Of a stretch of DNA of 64,000 nucleotides, positions 50,747 to 60,497 are shown one piece after another. Within the stretch, counting starts at the first letter, position 1. Every line of letters starts with the position of its first letter. A program made the translations under genes and the position numbers. The DNA comes from an uncultured Microbulbifer sp. (GTDB lineage Bacteria; Pseudomonadota; Gammaproteobacteria; Pseudomonadales; Cellvibrionaceae). A model generated the notes under the pieces. The model was not told where the DNA came from and made no database searches. It saw only the letters and a list, made by a program, of their open reading frames with translations. The DNA lies in assembly GCF_947489355.1 (NCBI RefSeq), contig NZ_CANLDD010000020.1:1-64000 (forward strand). Direction: 5' to 3'.

Positions 50747-51330
50747 ACACTATTTGCGGAACGATCATCCAGCTTCAGGCAGTTGGCCAAAAATAGGTAG
50801 CTGACTACAGCAGAAAAATAATGGCATAGTGTTCTACGGCCAGTATTGAATAACGTTACACTGAGCGCACCTACTGAGTAGGTTAGGGAAAAATCTGTAA
50901 AACCGGTCGTCTGTACCGAGAAATCACTCGCGACAGGCTACCACTGGAATGTCGGTATCTATCCGAGAGGCACTATACCCTTGGGCTCGCCAGGTGGCTG
51001 TTCGGGCGGGATGCAAGCTATCTGAAAGATGCCATTTTACGCAAAGCCCTACATATAAGTAACGTGTATCGGGGCAAGAATAGCGACTTCAAGAGCAGAC
51101 TTTTGGCCTCTAACTGAAAGTTTTCATATCGAAATACAAATTGCCCGAGCCGGACAGCAAGACAGTGGCTTGAGTTTGACAGGATTGATCTTTAAAACGA
51201 AAGCATTTGCCAGCCAAAATTGAACATTTGTACCACCTAGCCTCTCATGAAAAGTTAATTTTCACGACAGCTATAAAATGTGAGCCAGGGCATGGAATTT
51301 TCTTTAATTTTAGCAAAGAAAAGGACTTGA
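50747..51330. other. 584-bp gap upstream of CBASS with a coding relic
   Basis: No complete gene. From 50887 to the TGA at 51115-51117 an open frame of 76 codons without a start reads like protein (for example LPLECRYLSERHYTLGLARW), so it is probably the end of a lost gene. AT-rich 51180-51330 presumably carries the CBASS promoter. Confidence 0.4.
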
Positions 51331-52371
51331 ATGGCTGCTGGTAGCCTCCAATATATAGAGAGGTACTCACAAAAGGGAATCTTTCCCATGGCTCACGCCC
51401 AATCTCAGTTCGAAAGCTTCCACGATGAAATTCTGCTCAGTTTTGACACTAACGCCAAGCTTCGTGAACGTCGAGAAGCATTGCTCAAGGACCTCAAAGA
51501 CAATATTGATGAAGACGCCCATGGTTATTCGCACTTTATTCAAGGCAGCTACGCTCTGCATACAGGGGTCACTCCATTACCAGATAATGACCCGGATATG
51601 GACGTAGGTCTGATTTTTGATTGCTCACCAGAAGATTACCCGGACTCTTTAACCCTTAAGAAGATCGTGAGAAAGGCGTTGGAACGCCCTAATCGCACAG
51701 TCAAGATCCGCCGCCCATGTGTGACCGTAACCTACCTTAAAGATGGAAAAGTAACCCACCACATAGACTTGGCAATATACACCCTAAATGCCGACAGCCA
51801 GACACAATTGGCCAAGAGCCGAGAAACGGACGCTGTAGAAGACCGCATCTGGGAAGCGTCGGAGGCCCGCGAACTAATCAAAAAGATTGCCGATCGATTT
51901 GAGGGCGATGATCGCAAGCAATTCCGTCGCGTGGTGCGCGCACTGAAACGCTGGCGAGACATCAAGTTAGGCCACGCCAACGCTCCCAGCGTTGGCCTAA
52001 CAGTCGCAGCGTACAATTGGTTCTCCGCTCGCTATGACAATGTAGATGGCAGGCCTCGCGATCTACTTGCCATACGGGATCTTCTCAATGAGCTACTGAG
52101 TAACTGGAGTTGGTCTCGCCTGGAAGTACACTTGCCAGTTGCTCCTAATACTGATCTGTTTGAAAAAATGACGGAAGCCCAAGCGTCTGACTTAAAGCAA
52201 CGTTTGAAGGGACTGAGGGACTCCCTTAGCGAGGCTTTGGATCAGCCGGACACCCACGAAGCCTGCAAGGTGCTGAAAAAGCAGTTTGGGAATGACTTTC
52301 CCGTTCCCCCAAAATCAGATACAACCAAGGAGGTTTTCGCTGGTGTAAGCCTAACTGGGCGTTCAGCTTGA
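51331..52371 (+). CDS. CBASS CD-NTase (cyclic oligonucleotide synthase)
   Basis: 346 residues; ATG 51331 has AAAGGA, with ATG 51388 as the alternative. Senses infection and makes a cyclic nucleotide. Pol-beta nucleotidyltransferase signature: GSY at 72-74, DPDMDVG with Asp89 and Asp91, third Asp146 in HHIDLAIY. The C-terminus ends TGRSA; small C-terminal residues suit Cap2-mediated conjugation in type II CBASS. First gene of a four-gene operon Cdn-Cap2-Cap3-SAVED. Clade not determined. Confidence 0.88.
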   Translation: MAAGSLQYIERYSQKGIFPMAHAQSQFESFHDEILLSFDTNAKLRERREALLKDLKDNIDEDAHGYSHFIQGSYALHTGVTPLPDNDPDMDVGLIFDCSPEDYPDSLTLKKIVRKALERPNRTVKIRRPCVTVTYLKDGKVTHHIDLAIYTLNADSQTQLAKSRETDAVEDRIWEASEARELIKKIADRFEGDDRKQFRRVVRALKRWRDIKLGHANAPSVGLTVAAYNWFSARYDNVDGRPRDLLAIRDLLNELLSNWSWSRLEVHLPVAPNTDLFEKMTEAQASDLKQRLKGLRDSLSEALDQPDTHEACKVLKKQFGNDFPVPPKSDTTKEVFAGVSLTGRSA

Positions 52372-52448
52372 CGCATGAACAACAGTTTTTAATCCAGAAG
52401 ATAGAGCGCGCCCTAGTCAATATCAATGCCTCTTCAATAAGCTATTCG

Positions 52449-52487
52449 ATAGAATAAAAACTTCCGATCTGGAAGTTTTTATTCTAT
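52449..52487 (+). terminator. 17-bp hairpin between CD-NTase and Cap2
   Basis: Perfect arms 52449-52465 and 52471-52487 around GATCT. The core AAAAACTTCC/GGAAGTTTTT has the form of an intrinsic terminator working both ways. The left arm includes the TAA (52455-52457) that breaks the Cap2 reading frame. Confidence 0.7.
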
Positions 52488-52514
52488 TACAAAAGCACTA
52501 CTTGGCCTCTGAAA

Positions 52515-53996
52515 TTGAAACTTTCCGACTGGAATCTAGAATTTCTCCCTTCGATTTACTGGATGAAAACGCCCCCTTTTTGGGGGTGGCCTCATATCAG
52601 CGATTCTGGCTCTATCTGTGTCAATGACAAAGAAGGACTGGACTACGATCCTGACGATTTCGAGGGGGTACTAGGCTGGCTGGTCTGTGAAGCAGCCAAA
52701 TTACTGCATGAAAACCAACTTCTATCGGAAGACAAGCGCCTTCAAGCATTCTCAGATGAACTTGAAGGATACTTGAAGTGCTGTGGTGCAAAGCCTGTAC
52801 GCTGCGACGCCTTGCTAGCAAACTCCCAGCAACTCTACGCTGAAGTTCGAACACACAAGGAAAGAGCAAGGTATGTTTCAACGGTACTACGAGTCAATAC
52901 AGGTTCTACAAGCACCAGCAGCACTCAACAAGAAAAACTGGGCTTCCTAGATGTTTCTATCCAGCAGCTCCCAAGATTGAGAACAAATCTAGACCCTGAG
53001 TGGCGCGATGAATTTCTCTCTCGGTTAGATTCATCTCAGTACGACGTTGCCTTGTCCACCGAGTATCGAGGCCTAGTTTTACGCACAGCCAACTCCTACG
53101 GCGCAGCACTAGTATTGGTATATTGGGGAAGAAAACAGAAAAAAGACGAATGGCAAGCACATACATACTACCTGCAGCGTCAGGACAGAGACTACGTGAT
53201 TCAACGTACAGGCGGATCTACTTATGATCGACATGTTGTAATAGCTGGTCTAGGAGCTATAGGTTCGAGAGTTGCTGAGCACTTGGCGCTCGCTGGTGTC
53301 AAAAAGCTGACGTTGGTGGACCACGACAAGTTCAGCGCCGACAACCTGGGGCGACACCTATTGGGGATGGATGCTATTGGAGAACATAAGATTACTGAAC
53401 TTGAGAAACATCTTAAAAATCGAATACCAGGGCTCAACATATCAGCACAGAAAGCCCACATTAATAAATTTCTTAGAAAGGGCTTCCCACAGGGAACAGA
53501 TGCAATAGTGCTCACTACAGGTAACAGCCCTACAGAGCGGGCCATCATCCGCCGCGCTTACCAGGAAGACTGGCCCACGTTGATTGTTTCAGCTAGTGTT
53601 GAAGCCTGGGGTTTAGGAGGCCACGCCATTGCTATGCGCCCCGGGAGCCCGGGCTGTCTTGAGTGTCTCTATTATGACCCTGATTTTCAAAATCCCGTGG
53701 CTCAAATGAGAACATCTCTCATAGCTCCCGGCCAATCAGTAACACGACAGCTGACCGGCTGCGGTGCATTTACTCCATATTCGTCTATCGATGCCAATCG
53801 GACAGCTATGCTGGCTGTCGAGCGTGTACTGGATAACTTATCAGGCTACTCACGCTGGGCAGGGAAAATTGAACAGGCACGGCAAGCGGGAATTCAACCC
53901 TCCGCAACATATCGATCACTGGCGGAGGCCCGTATTCCCCTAACTTTAGAACCACCAGATTACATTCAGCCAGAGTGCATATGCTGCAGCAACTAA
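52515..53996 (+). CDS. CBASS Cap2, E1/E2-like conjugation enzyme, N-terminus disrupted
   Basis: 493 residues as an open frame from TTG 52515, with no ribosome site. E2-like part has LPSIYWMKTP, WPHISDSGSICVND with the expected E2 Cys35. E1 part has the nucleotide loop GLGAIGSRVAEHLALAG (about 243), the DHDKFSADNLGRH motif and Cys near 416 (LTGCGAF). In type II CBASS, Cap2 conjugates the CD-NTase to targets and primes it. The same frame continues upstream to TTG 52368, overlapping the CD-NTase stop, but has TAA at 52455. So the E2 N-terminus is either lost or restored by read-through. Confidence 0.8.
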   Translation: MKLSDWNLEFLPSIYWMKTPPFWGWPHISDSGSICVNDKEGLDYDPDDFEGVLGWLVCEAAKLLHENQLLSEDKRLQAFSDELEGYLKCCGAKPVRCDALLANSQQLYAEVRTHKERARYVSTVLRVNTGSTSTSSTQQEKLGFLDVSIQQLPRLRTNLDPEWRDEFLSRLDSSQYDVALSTEYRGLVLRTANSYGAALVLVYWGRKQKKDEWQAHTYYLQRQDRDYVIQRTGGSTYDRHVVIAGLGAIGSRVAEHLALAGVKKLTLVDHDKFSADNLGRHLLGMDAIGEHKITELEKHLKNRIPGLNISAQKAHINKFLRKGFPQGTDAIVLTTGNSPTERAIIRRAYQEDWPTLIVSASVEAWGLGGHAIAMRPGSPGCLECLYYDPDFQNPVAQMRTSLIAPGQSVTRQLTGCGAFTPYSSIDANRTAMLAVERVLDNLSGYSRWAGKIEQARQAGIQPSATYRSLAEARIPLTLEPPDYIQPECICCSN

Positions 53997-54472
53997 GCTC
54001 TGGGCACATTGTTTGGCACTCTATCGGAGGCAATGCTGGCTCAATATCTCCCAATCTGATTTCGGAGCTGCAAAAATGGAAGCAGGTTAAAGCTTCGAGT
54101 AGGGAAGCCGGAGGACTTCTATTAGGATTTATCGACTTAGACACAGAGGGGCTCCTGGCTGAGACCGCGACAGTACCCGGACGAGGAGACCAAAGAAGCC
54201 GAATCAAATTTTTTAGAGGCCCGAGGCATCAAAAATTAGCCATTAGATGGAATCATAGTACTGATGGCCGTGGCACTCAGCTAGGATTGTGGCACACTCA
54301 TCCCGAACCAATACCGACGCCATCTTCTGTGGATATCAATGACTGCCGCAATGTACTCACCAATGGAGAATTTGTAAGCAATGGCTTGCTTTACGTCATA
54401 GTTGGAATTGATAAGGTGAGTTTCTGGTTCGCAAAGAAAGGGCGAGAGTTGGAACACTTAGGCTATTTTTGA
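53975..54472 (+). CDS. CBASS Cap3, JAB/JAMM isopeptidase
   Basis: 165 residues; GTG 53975 or ATG 53981, overlapping the Cap2 end. Removes Cap2-attached CD-NTase. JAMM zinc site: Glu44 in SREAGGLLLG, His107-x-His109 in LWHTHPEPIP, Ser117 and Asp120. Overlap with cap2 shows coupled expression. Confidence 0.88.
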   Translation: MHMLQQLSSGHIVWHSIGGNAGSISPNLISELQKWKQVKASSREAGGLLLGFIDLDTEGLLAETATVPGRGDQRSRIKFFRGPRHQKLAIRWNHSTDGRGTQLGLWHTHPEPIPTPSSVDINDCRNVLTNGEFVSNGLLYVIVGIDKVSFWFAKKGRELEHLGYF

Positions 54473-54473
54473 T

Positions 54474-55535
54474 ATGAGATTTTATAAACTATTACACCGT
54501 ATATTAGACCTTGTGGAGATATACTTAAAAAGGTCGAAGTCAGGCTGGTTAATTCTTTCTGGATTTTCGTTAATTTTATTTCGCCCCATATCTGTTGTAT
54601 TTGAATTTCGATCAGGCGATACAGAAATCTTAGGCTCTATTTACAGCTTGAAACCTCCAATTTTTATTGACGCAATTCAAATCGTTGTAGGCCTATCCTT
54701 AATAATATCCGGCCTCTATATGGCTATAAAGACTCATATGGCTATGAGTCGAAAGCGCGTCATTGCGGTGGAATTGCGGGGTTTAAATCAGACCGTTGAC
54801 AGCTCGCTCGAAGAAGCCATTCCCAGAAGGGTCTTTGGTTATAGAGATCCGATACTGATAGATGTACGTGACTTAATAAAAGAGAAAGCATTGGAAATGA
54901 CAAATCAGCTACCGGCGAGGTTTCGACAGGCTAAAGACGGTCGTGATCGCAGCGATCTAACTTTATATGCAGGTGGATTGGCGCCAGTCCCCCTACTATT
55001 TCTTGCTGGAAGCTTTATAGCTGCGGAGAGCAAAACTCACTGGATGGACTGGGATAGAAGCAAGCAGAAATGGACACTAATCGAAGAGGGTGTCGATTGT
55101 GGAAATCTGACTTGGCCGATAATCGATGGCCTGAATGGTGATGAAGTGGTTCTAGCAATGTCTATCTCATATCCAATTGACAAGACCGAATTGCTCTCGG
55201 CATTTCCTGACACCGAGATTCTAGAGGCAGGCTTGGAACAGCCGTTTCCTGGCCGGGTAATGAGCGAAGAGTGCACGCATAGAGTTCTAAATGAATTTTT
55301 AAAATTCATTGTAACTCTGCAAAACCAGGGAGTTCGAAGAGTTCACCTTGCAATAGCAGCATCCAGCGCATTATCGATGCGGCTGGGAAGTTTTTACTCA
55401 CGCCGAAACATGCCCGAGCTGATAGTTTATCAGTATCAGAAAGGCCAAATCGACAATCCCTACCCTTGGGGAGTTATTATGCCCGGCTCCGAAGAAGAGA
55501 TGGGCAAGATCCATAACAACCTGATTCCTGCATAA
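54474..55535 (+). CDS. CBASS effector, two-TM SAVED protein (Cap14-like)
   Basis: 353 residues, one base after cap3. TM1 at 24-43 and TM2 at 64-86, then a SAVED sensor domain (about 160-350) with YAGGLAPVPLLFLAGS and VRRVHLAIAASSALSMRLG. Binding of the cyclic nucleotide is expected to make the TM part permeabilise the inner membrane and abort infection. Inference from family; the exact ligand is unknown. Confidence 0.85.
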   Translation: MRFYKLLHRILDLVEIYLKRSKSGWLILSGFSLILFRPISVVFEFRSGDTEILGSIYSLKPPIFIDAIQIVVGLSLIISGLYMAIKTHMAMSRKRVIAVELRGLNQTVDSSLEEAIPRRVFGYRDPILIDVRDLIKEKALEMTNQLPARFRQAKDGRDRSDLTLYAGGLAPVPLLFLAGSFIAAESKTHWMDWDRSKQKWTLIEEGVDCGNLTWPIIDGLNGDEVVLAMSISYPIDKTELLSAFPDTEILEAGLEQPFPGRVMSEECTHRVLNEFLKFIVTLQNQGVRRVHLAIAASSALSMRLGSFYSRRNMPELIVYQYQKGQIDNPYPWGVIMPGSEEEMGKIHNNLIPA

Positions 55536-55619
55536 TCTCCGAACTGACTAAGGTCTCAGTTTCTTGAGTATAAGCGATCAAGTAACCCCACCCGGTAGTG
55601 GGTCAGATGTGTGTTTTGG

Positions 55620-56150
55620 TGAGCTGGCGCAGAGGGCCTTGTACCCCCCGTTTCCTTGTAGCGGTAGTTCTAACCTGCGTTCAGCCCGCCGCCCATTGAG
55701 ATTAGAACCTCACGGGTAGCGGCTCATAAATACAAGGAGCCCAAACCATGTCAGCCAATAAGCCTATCCCCATCACTTTCCTGCCCTTTGTCAGAGATAC
55801 CAGCCACACAAGAAGTTTTTGGTCCTGACTCAGCCCCGGATTACGTGGAAGCCTGCAAACATGGTAGAGAATTCGCAGGGGAATATCTGGAATACCTTAA
55901 ACTGGACCCCAGCAACGATATACTTGCCTAAATAATCAGGGATATAGACACCAAAGATAAGACCGAGAACACGGGCTATTACGTTGGGTTTCTTGGCTTC
56001 ACTGATGACTTCTTGCGAGATTACAGCCTGCGGCACAACCACTGGGAGATATACGGGAAGGTAGCCGCTCAGTACGAGGCTATTGAGGTTGCGCGGAAGG
56101 TGGAGTGCATACAGGAACCGGAAGAGCCCGCCGATAGCTTGGTAGCCTGA
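55620..56150 (+). pseudogene. Decayed Ash-region and following small gene from another P4-like element
   Basis: Bases 55620-55747 carry a degenerate Ash-like region. ATG 55748 with ACAAGGAGCC begins a gene (SANKPIPITFLPF) whose frame shifts near 55800, continues as EVFGPDSAPDYVEACKHGRE, is stopped by TAA at 55929-55931 and still reads on (TGYYVGFLGFTDDF) to TGA 56148-56150. So a gene with one frameshift and one stop. The flanks 55536-55619 and 56151-56445 show nothing else. Confidence 0.55.
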
Positions 56151-56445
56151 ATGGACGCTACCAGTATCCCCCACTTGGGAACTAGTTGGGGGGGTACCTC
56201 TCATCAAGTGAAAGCGGGAAATTGCGGCCAAAACGCGTATAAAGATAGTTACCAGGTTATGACCTTTTCTTTCTGTGGCGTATTCAGGTTGAGTTGTCCT
56301 CCAAATATACAGCTAAAGTGCTTATGCAGATATCACGATTGATTGAAAAGTTTGCGGTGCAGATTATGCACGGCTACAATCAACTTTTATCTATATTTTC
56401 AACAGTTTTAAGTCTTCAAGGTTTCGAGGTTGCTGGGATTAAGCA

Positions 56446-59400
56446 CTACTGCTGGTTTTGAGTAGAAAATTCTTGATGTATAGCTACTCGGCATAATATC
56501 TCTTGGTTGGAAAAGGAGAAGGAAAGTTTCTCGGGCGTATCGTATCCGAGACGAACTGCAGTACTTAGCACCTTTACTACATCTGCAGAAAGGCCATTTT
56601 GACGCTCGTATGGGTCGATTTCCGTCACAACACGGGTTATTAGTCCCATGATGAACGAGAGGCCTCTTGGTAGGACCGAGTTGACCAGCTCTCTTGCGCG
56701 GAGGCAAGCTTGATCAGTTTGCCGCTTTGAGTATGGGCTTCCCCCTAAAGCTTGATCGACATCACATAGTGGTTGACCTGAGATCCAGGATATTATTCCA
56801 GGTTTTAGCTCATTTAAGGCTTCACTGGTCAGCGGCTCATTTTTTCTTCTTCCTGTTGCTCCGAGAATGGATGATCTCACCTCAAAGAGAAAAGTATCTC
56901 TGGCCTCAAAGTCAGCTCTAAACCAGTCAATAAGCCAAATGGTCCATTCTAGTATAGAGGTAGGAAGAACACCAACGCTTTTTTCAATATTTGATTTTAA
57001 TCTGGATAGTATATGTGGCGGTAAACCGCTTTGTGATGCAAGGATTGAAAGAGACTGATCAATTCCATTGTTTGCCTGCATTTCAACTAGACGAGTTAGT
57101 TCAATCATTCGATCGTTAAATCTTTGCATTTCTCCACTATTCCGTGATCGAAAAGCAGCAAATGATTGTCCAAGATTAAATAGTGTATTTTTATCACTAT
57201 CTAAATCGCTTAAAGTTGCAAGTCGATTAATCATATAGGTGACGTCATTATCAGCAGTCTCGCCAGTGGATATTCTATCTAAAATAACTTCGAGTGGATC
57301 GGAAATCTCAACACAACGATCATCTTCAGGGATTAATGCTTGAAGTTTCTCAACAACAGGAGAGTTTAGAGTACGGTCCTCTGGGAATGAAAGAATAGGT
57401 TCTGGAACCAGAAGAACGACCCCATTAGCGAGGTGCCCGGCCCTGCCTGCGCGTGCTGCCGCATTTAGTAGTTCATGGGCTTCTAATGGCTTTCGCCTGC
57501 CATTTCCAACAACGGCACGTTTATCTCCCGCCAAAATTGCTAAATGAGCTGGAAGGTTGAGCCCTTGCGCTAATGTTGGCGTGGCAACTATAACCATTGC
57601 CCCGCCTTCGCGTTTATACATGCGCTCTGATAGATCTCTTTCCATGCGAAGCATGAATGCATTATGAGGTACGGCGGCATTGCCCTTGGTTAACAGGGAG
57701 TGCTCTAAGCCTCCCAGTTCAAGTTCAAGAGCTTCCCATCTTCTCCTCTCCTCTGTAGTGGGCACGATATTGGATGCTAGAGTTCTAGAGATTTCTTTTG
57801 CAGTTGAGATTGAGTGAGATCTTTGATTAACAAAGACTATAGTTTTTAGGTTATTTCTAGCGCTTTGTTCAGCAATTTTTGCAGAGACTTTGTTTACATT
57901 AGGCGTAATTGCTAATTTACCAGCCTTCATTGATCCAGAAAGAGTCACCGTATCATCTGTTAGTTGCGTGAATGTGCAAGCGGCATTATTATTTTTTATG
58001 TCTAGCCAATTATGTTGAAGGCCCCATATCGCATGAGGATTTAAAGTTAGTTCTTTGGCTGCCTCTGAACGTAGGTTGACTGCATTTTTGTTTCTTCGTT
58101 GGTTTAACTGTTTTTGCAGCTTTAAAGCTCGACATGTAATAGACTCAATATCGCTCTGTTTGTAAATAACAACGCCACGGGCCTGTCTACTTGGTTTCCA
58201 TAAAAGGTCTATGTTGATACAATTTCTATCTGTTAATATAGATATCCACTCGGAAAACTCTTTCCCGTTCTCAACCATTGCAGAAAGAAATAGTGTATCT
58301 GCTGTAGGCGCGATTTTAATGAAGGCAAGTACGCAAAGCATGCTATCCAGGGAGCGCCGAATTATTTCAGGTTGCGGGCTTAACAAGTGACATTCGTCAA
58401 ATACGAGAAGCCCTACACTTTCAAAAGAAGCCGGCGAAAAAGAAAGAATTGCTAGGCACCTTTCTGGCGTCATTACTTCTATTTCAGGAAGGATGGCGTC
58501 AACCTGAAAAAGCAGGTCAAAATCACTGGAGACAGAAGAACCTAAGATATCTTCTGGGAACATTTCCTGGAGGTCAACGGTAAGCTGTTCAACTAGGGCG
58601 TGTGTTGGAGCAAGAAATACCACTTTCTTACCTTGAGCAAGAACACTGGCAATCTTAATGGATGATACTGTTGTTTTTCCCGCACCAGTTGGTAAAACCA
58701 TTACCGCTGAAACACCGTTCATGTGGAAACCATCGTCGAGAGCTTTGCGATGGTTAGGCCATATGTAGGGAAACTTGTTTGCTCTGAATTTTATCCATTT
58801 TCTCCAGAAGTCAGTGTTAGAGCCTTCCGGAGCTGTCAGGTTAGTTAATGATGACTCGGATATGCCGTCATATGCTGACATTAGAAGAGAGGCTAAGTGA
58901 TGAATACCTGGGTAGCTGTATTCAACTCTATAGTTCGTGTCATTGTTAATTACAACTGCTGACAGGGATTTAACCTTTTCAAAGATGACCCTTGGTGAAG
59001 TTATTTGATCGTTTTGTTTTGTCTCACCTAATACGACCATTGCCATAGACGCAATGCCACTAGCTAGTGAATTGAGCATTGCTAGAGTGGCTATTGACTC
59101 GTTTGGGGCTATGGGTATGTTCCCAGCTTCAGTTTTTTCTTTGTCGCGAACGATAATACTGGATAGTCTTCCTTTCGCAAGCTCAACGATCTGATCTGTG
59201 ATTACAGAGACTAGAGGCATTTGATCGTTGTGACAAGTGGAAATTTGTGAGGCTGCCTCATAAGCATCGGCGTACTGTTCTGCAGATAAGAATAAAAGTA
59301 CTGCTGCAATTTCTGGAGCTAAACGGTCTCGGCTTATATTAGCCTTAGTGTTCTCCTCTTTATTAAGAAATTCTTCTCTACGAGCGATAATCAGCTGGGC

Positions 59401-59649
59401 ACTAGCTGCTACAAATGCAGATGGTCGTCTAATTAATGGATCATCACTGACTGATACGATAAGTTCGTAAGTGTCTGCAATCCTATCGAGACTCCAATCT
59501 TCTTGGTCATCAGACTGTTCTTCGCCACCAAGCCTCATGGATACGATCTGAGCGTAGTGTTCAGTCAAAAGCTGAGGCAGGTCGTTTGGGTTAAGGTCTG
59601 GTAACTTTGGAGCCGAACGTAACAGTGAAGCTGTCTCTGGGTCATACAT
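56446..59649 (-). CDS. Hachiman-like HamB, Ski2-type DExH helicase
   Basis: 1067 residues, start sharing one base with the upstream gene's stop (TGATG). Motif I VLPTGAGKTTV (about 316), motif II FDECHLL (about 415), motif III LFLSAMV, motif V VATPTLAQGLNLPA, motif VI NAAARAGRAGH (about 729). Long N-terminal region (1-300) and a helical C-terminus (790-1067). With a nuclease partner it forms a defence complex that degrades DNA on sensing damage or phage replication in Hachiman. The AbpAB pair is an alternative family name. Confidence 0.75.
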   Translation of the reverse strand: MYDPETASLLRSAPKLPDLNPNDLPQLLTEHYAQIVSMRLGGEEQSDDQEDWSLDRIADTYELIVSVSDDPLIRRPSAFVAASAQLIIARREEFLNKEENTKANISRDRLAPEIAAVLLFLSAEQYADAYEAASQISTCHNDQMPLVSVITDQIVELAKGRLSSIIVRDKEKTEAGNIPIAPNESIATLAMLNSLASGIASMAMVVLGETKQNDQITSPRVIFEKVKSLSAVVINNDTNYRVEYSYPGIHHLASLLMSAYDGISESSLTNLTAPEGSNTDFWRKWIKFRANKFPYIWPNHRKALDDGFHMNGVSAVMVLPTGAGKTTVSSIKIASVLAQGKKVVFLAPTHALVEQLTVDLQEMFPEDILGSSVSSDFDLLFQVDAILPEIEVMTPERCLAILSFSPASFESVGLLVFDECHLLSPQPEIIRRSLDSMLCVLAFIKIAPTADTLFLSAMVENGKEFSEWISILTDRNCINIDLLWKPSRQARGVVIYKQSDIESITCRALKLQKQLNQRRNKNAVNLRSEAAKELTLNPHAIWGLQHNWLDIKNNNAACTFTQLTDDTVTLSGSMKAGKLAITPNVNKVSAKIAEQSARNNLKTIVFVNQRSHSISTAKEISRTLASNIVPTTEERRRWEALELELGGLEHSLLTKGNAAVPHNAFMLRMERDLSERMYKREGGAMVIVATPTLAQGLNLPAHLAILAGDKRAVVGNGRRKPLEAHELLNAAARAGRAGHLANGVVLLVPEPILSFPEDRTLNSPVVEKLQALIPEDDRCVEISDPLEVILDRISTGETADNDVTYMINRLATLSDLDSDKNTLFNLGQSFAAFRSRNSGEMQRFNDRMIELTRLVEMQANNGIDQSLSILASQSGLPPHILSRLKSNIEKSVGVLPTSILEWTIWLIDWFRADFEARDTFLFEVRSSILGATGRRKNEPLTSEALNELKPGIISWISGQPLCDVDQALGGSPYSKRQTDQACLRARELVNSVLPRGLSFIMGLITRVVTEIDPYERQNGLSADVVKVLSTAVRLGYDTPEKLSFSFSNQEILCRVAIHQEFSTQNQQ

Positions 59650-60497
59650 CAGTCTTGCACCTCATCCAATTGCTGAATATACGCAACTATCTTGGCGGCC
59701 AACGTGTCAAACCAATCCCTTAATGTGTCACCAACAATAAGGCTTGCTCCTATTCGTTGATCTTGATTTATATCTGCTAATCTTTCGTAGCCTCTAAACA
59801 AGGCTCTCTGAGCGCTTTCTGCAGAAAATTCGCTGGTTAGAGCAAATCCTGCGCGGTATTGACGGCAGCTGTTATCAAGAACCTTACTAGCCATGGTCAT
59901 GGATTCTGTGCCAGTGGCGCCGCTTAATTGGATTAGCGTTGCAGCGGCAGAAATAAGTTCCGCACTTCTAGTATTGCTATGCCTGTCGATAAACTCTGGT
60001 ATTACGCTGTTTCTGAAAGTGTCTCTAGGGTTCTCTGTGCACTTATCTTCAAAGATCGTTGATTTTAAGATGTTGCTGCCATCATCGTTGAGCTCTACCA
60101 TAATTCCATCTAAGCCCTGAGACGTTGAGCTTAAGTGAGGGTCTTTTATAAAGCATCTGTCACTAGAAACTTGTTTGGCTGCAATCCATGAAATGATCTC
60201 AAAGATTAATGCATCGCGTTGATACCTAGGATAACCTATTCTCGGTGTTTGGCTGTTTTCCTGAACAGTGACTTTGATTATTGCTTCGTTCTTTAAAGCT
60301 TCGTCAGTAAAGGCTGGTGTGGCGGGTAATAGTTCAACAATTATACGGGCAGCTTCAACAGCCTGTCCCATAACGACAATGGCAATCAGACGGGCCAAAT
60401 GTTCTTCATTTTCTACTGTCCATTTAGAGCCGACGCAGTGATCATCTATTGGGAATTCAATAATGTCGAGAGCCCTGTTCCTTGCATCCTGAGGCAT
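59649..60497 (-). CDS. Hachiman-like HamA, DUF1837-type nuclease
   Basis: 282 residues from ATG 60497 (GTG 60521 is possible). PD-(D/E)xK-like site: Asp in GLDGIMVEL (about 127) and Glu-x-Lys in STIFEDKC (about 148). Helical N-terminal region 1-90. Directly upstream of and coupled to the helicase gene, matching the HamA-HamB order. Family call from motif and context, not a search. Confidence 0.65.
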   Translation of the reverse strand: MPQDARNRALDIIEFPIDDHCVGSKWTVENEEHLARLIAIVVMGQAVEAARIIVELLPATPAFTDEALKNEAIIKVTVQENSQTPRIGYPRYQRDALIFEIISWIAAKQVSSDRCFIKDPHLSSTSQGLDGIMVELNDDGSNILKSTIFEDKCTENPRDTFRNSVIPEFIDRHSNTRSAELISAAATLIQLSGATGTESMTMASKVLDNSCRQYRAGFALTSEFSAESAQRALFRGYERLADINQDQRIGASLIVGDTLRDWFDTLAAKIVAYIQQLDEVQD

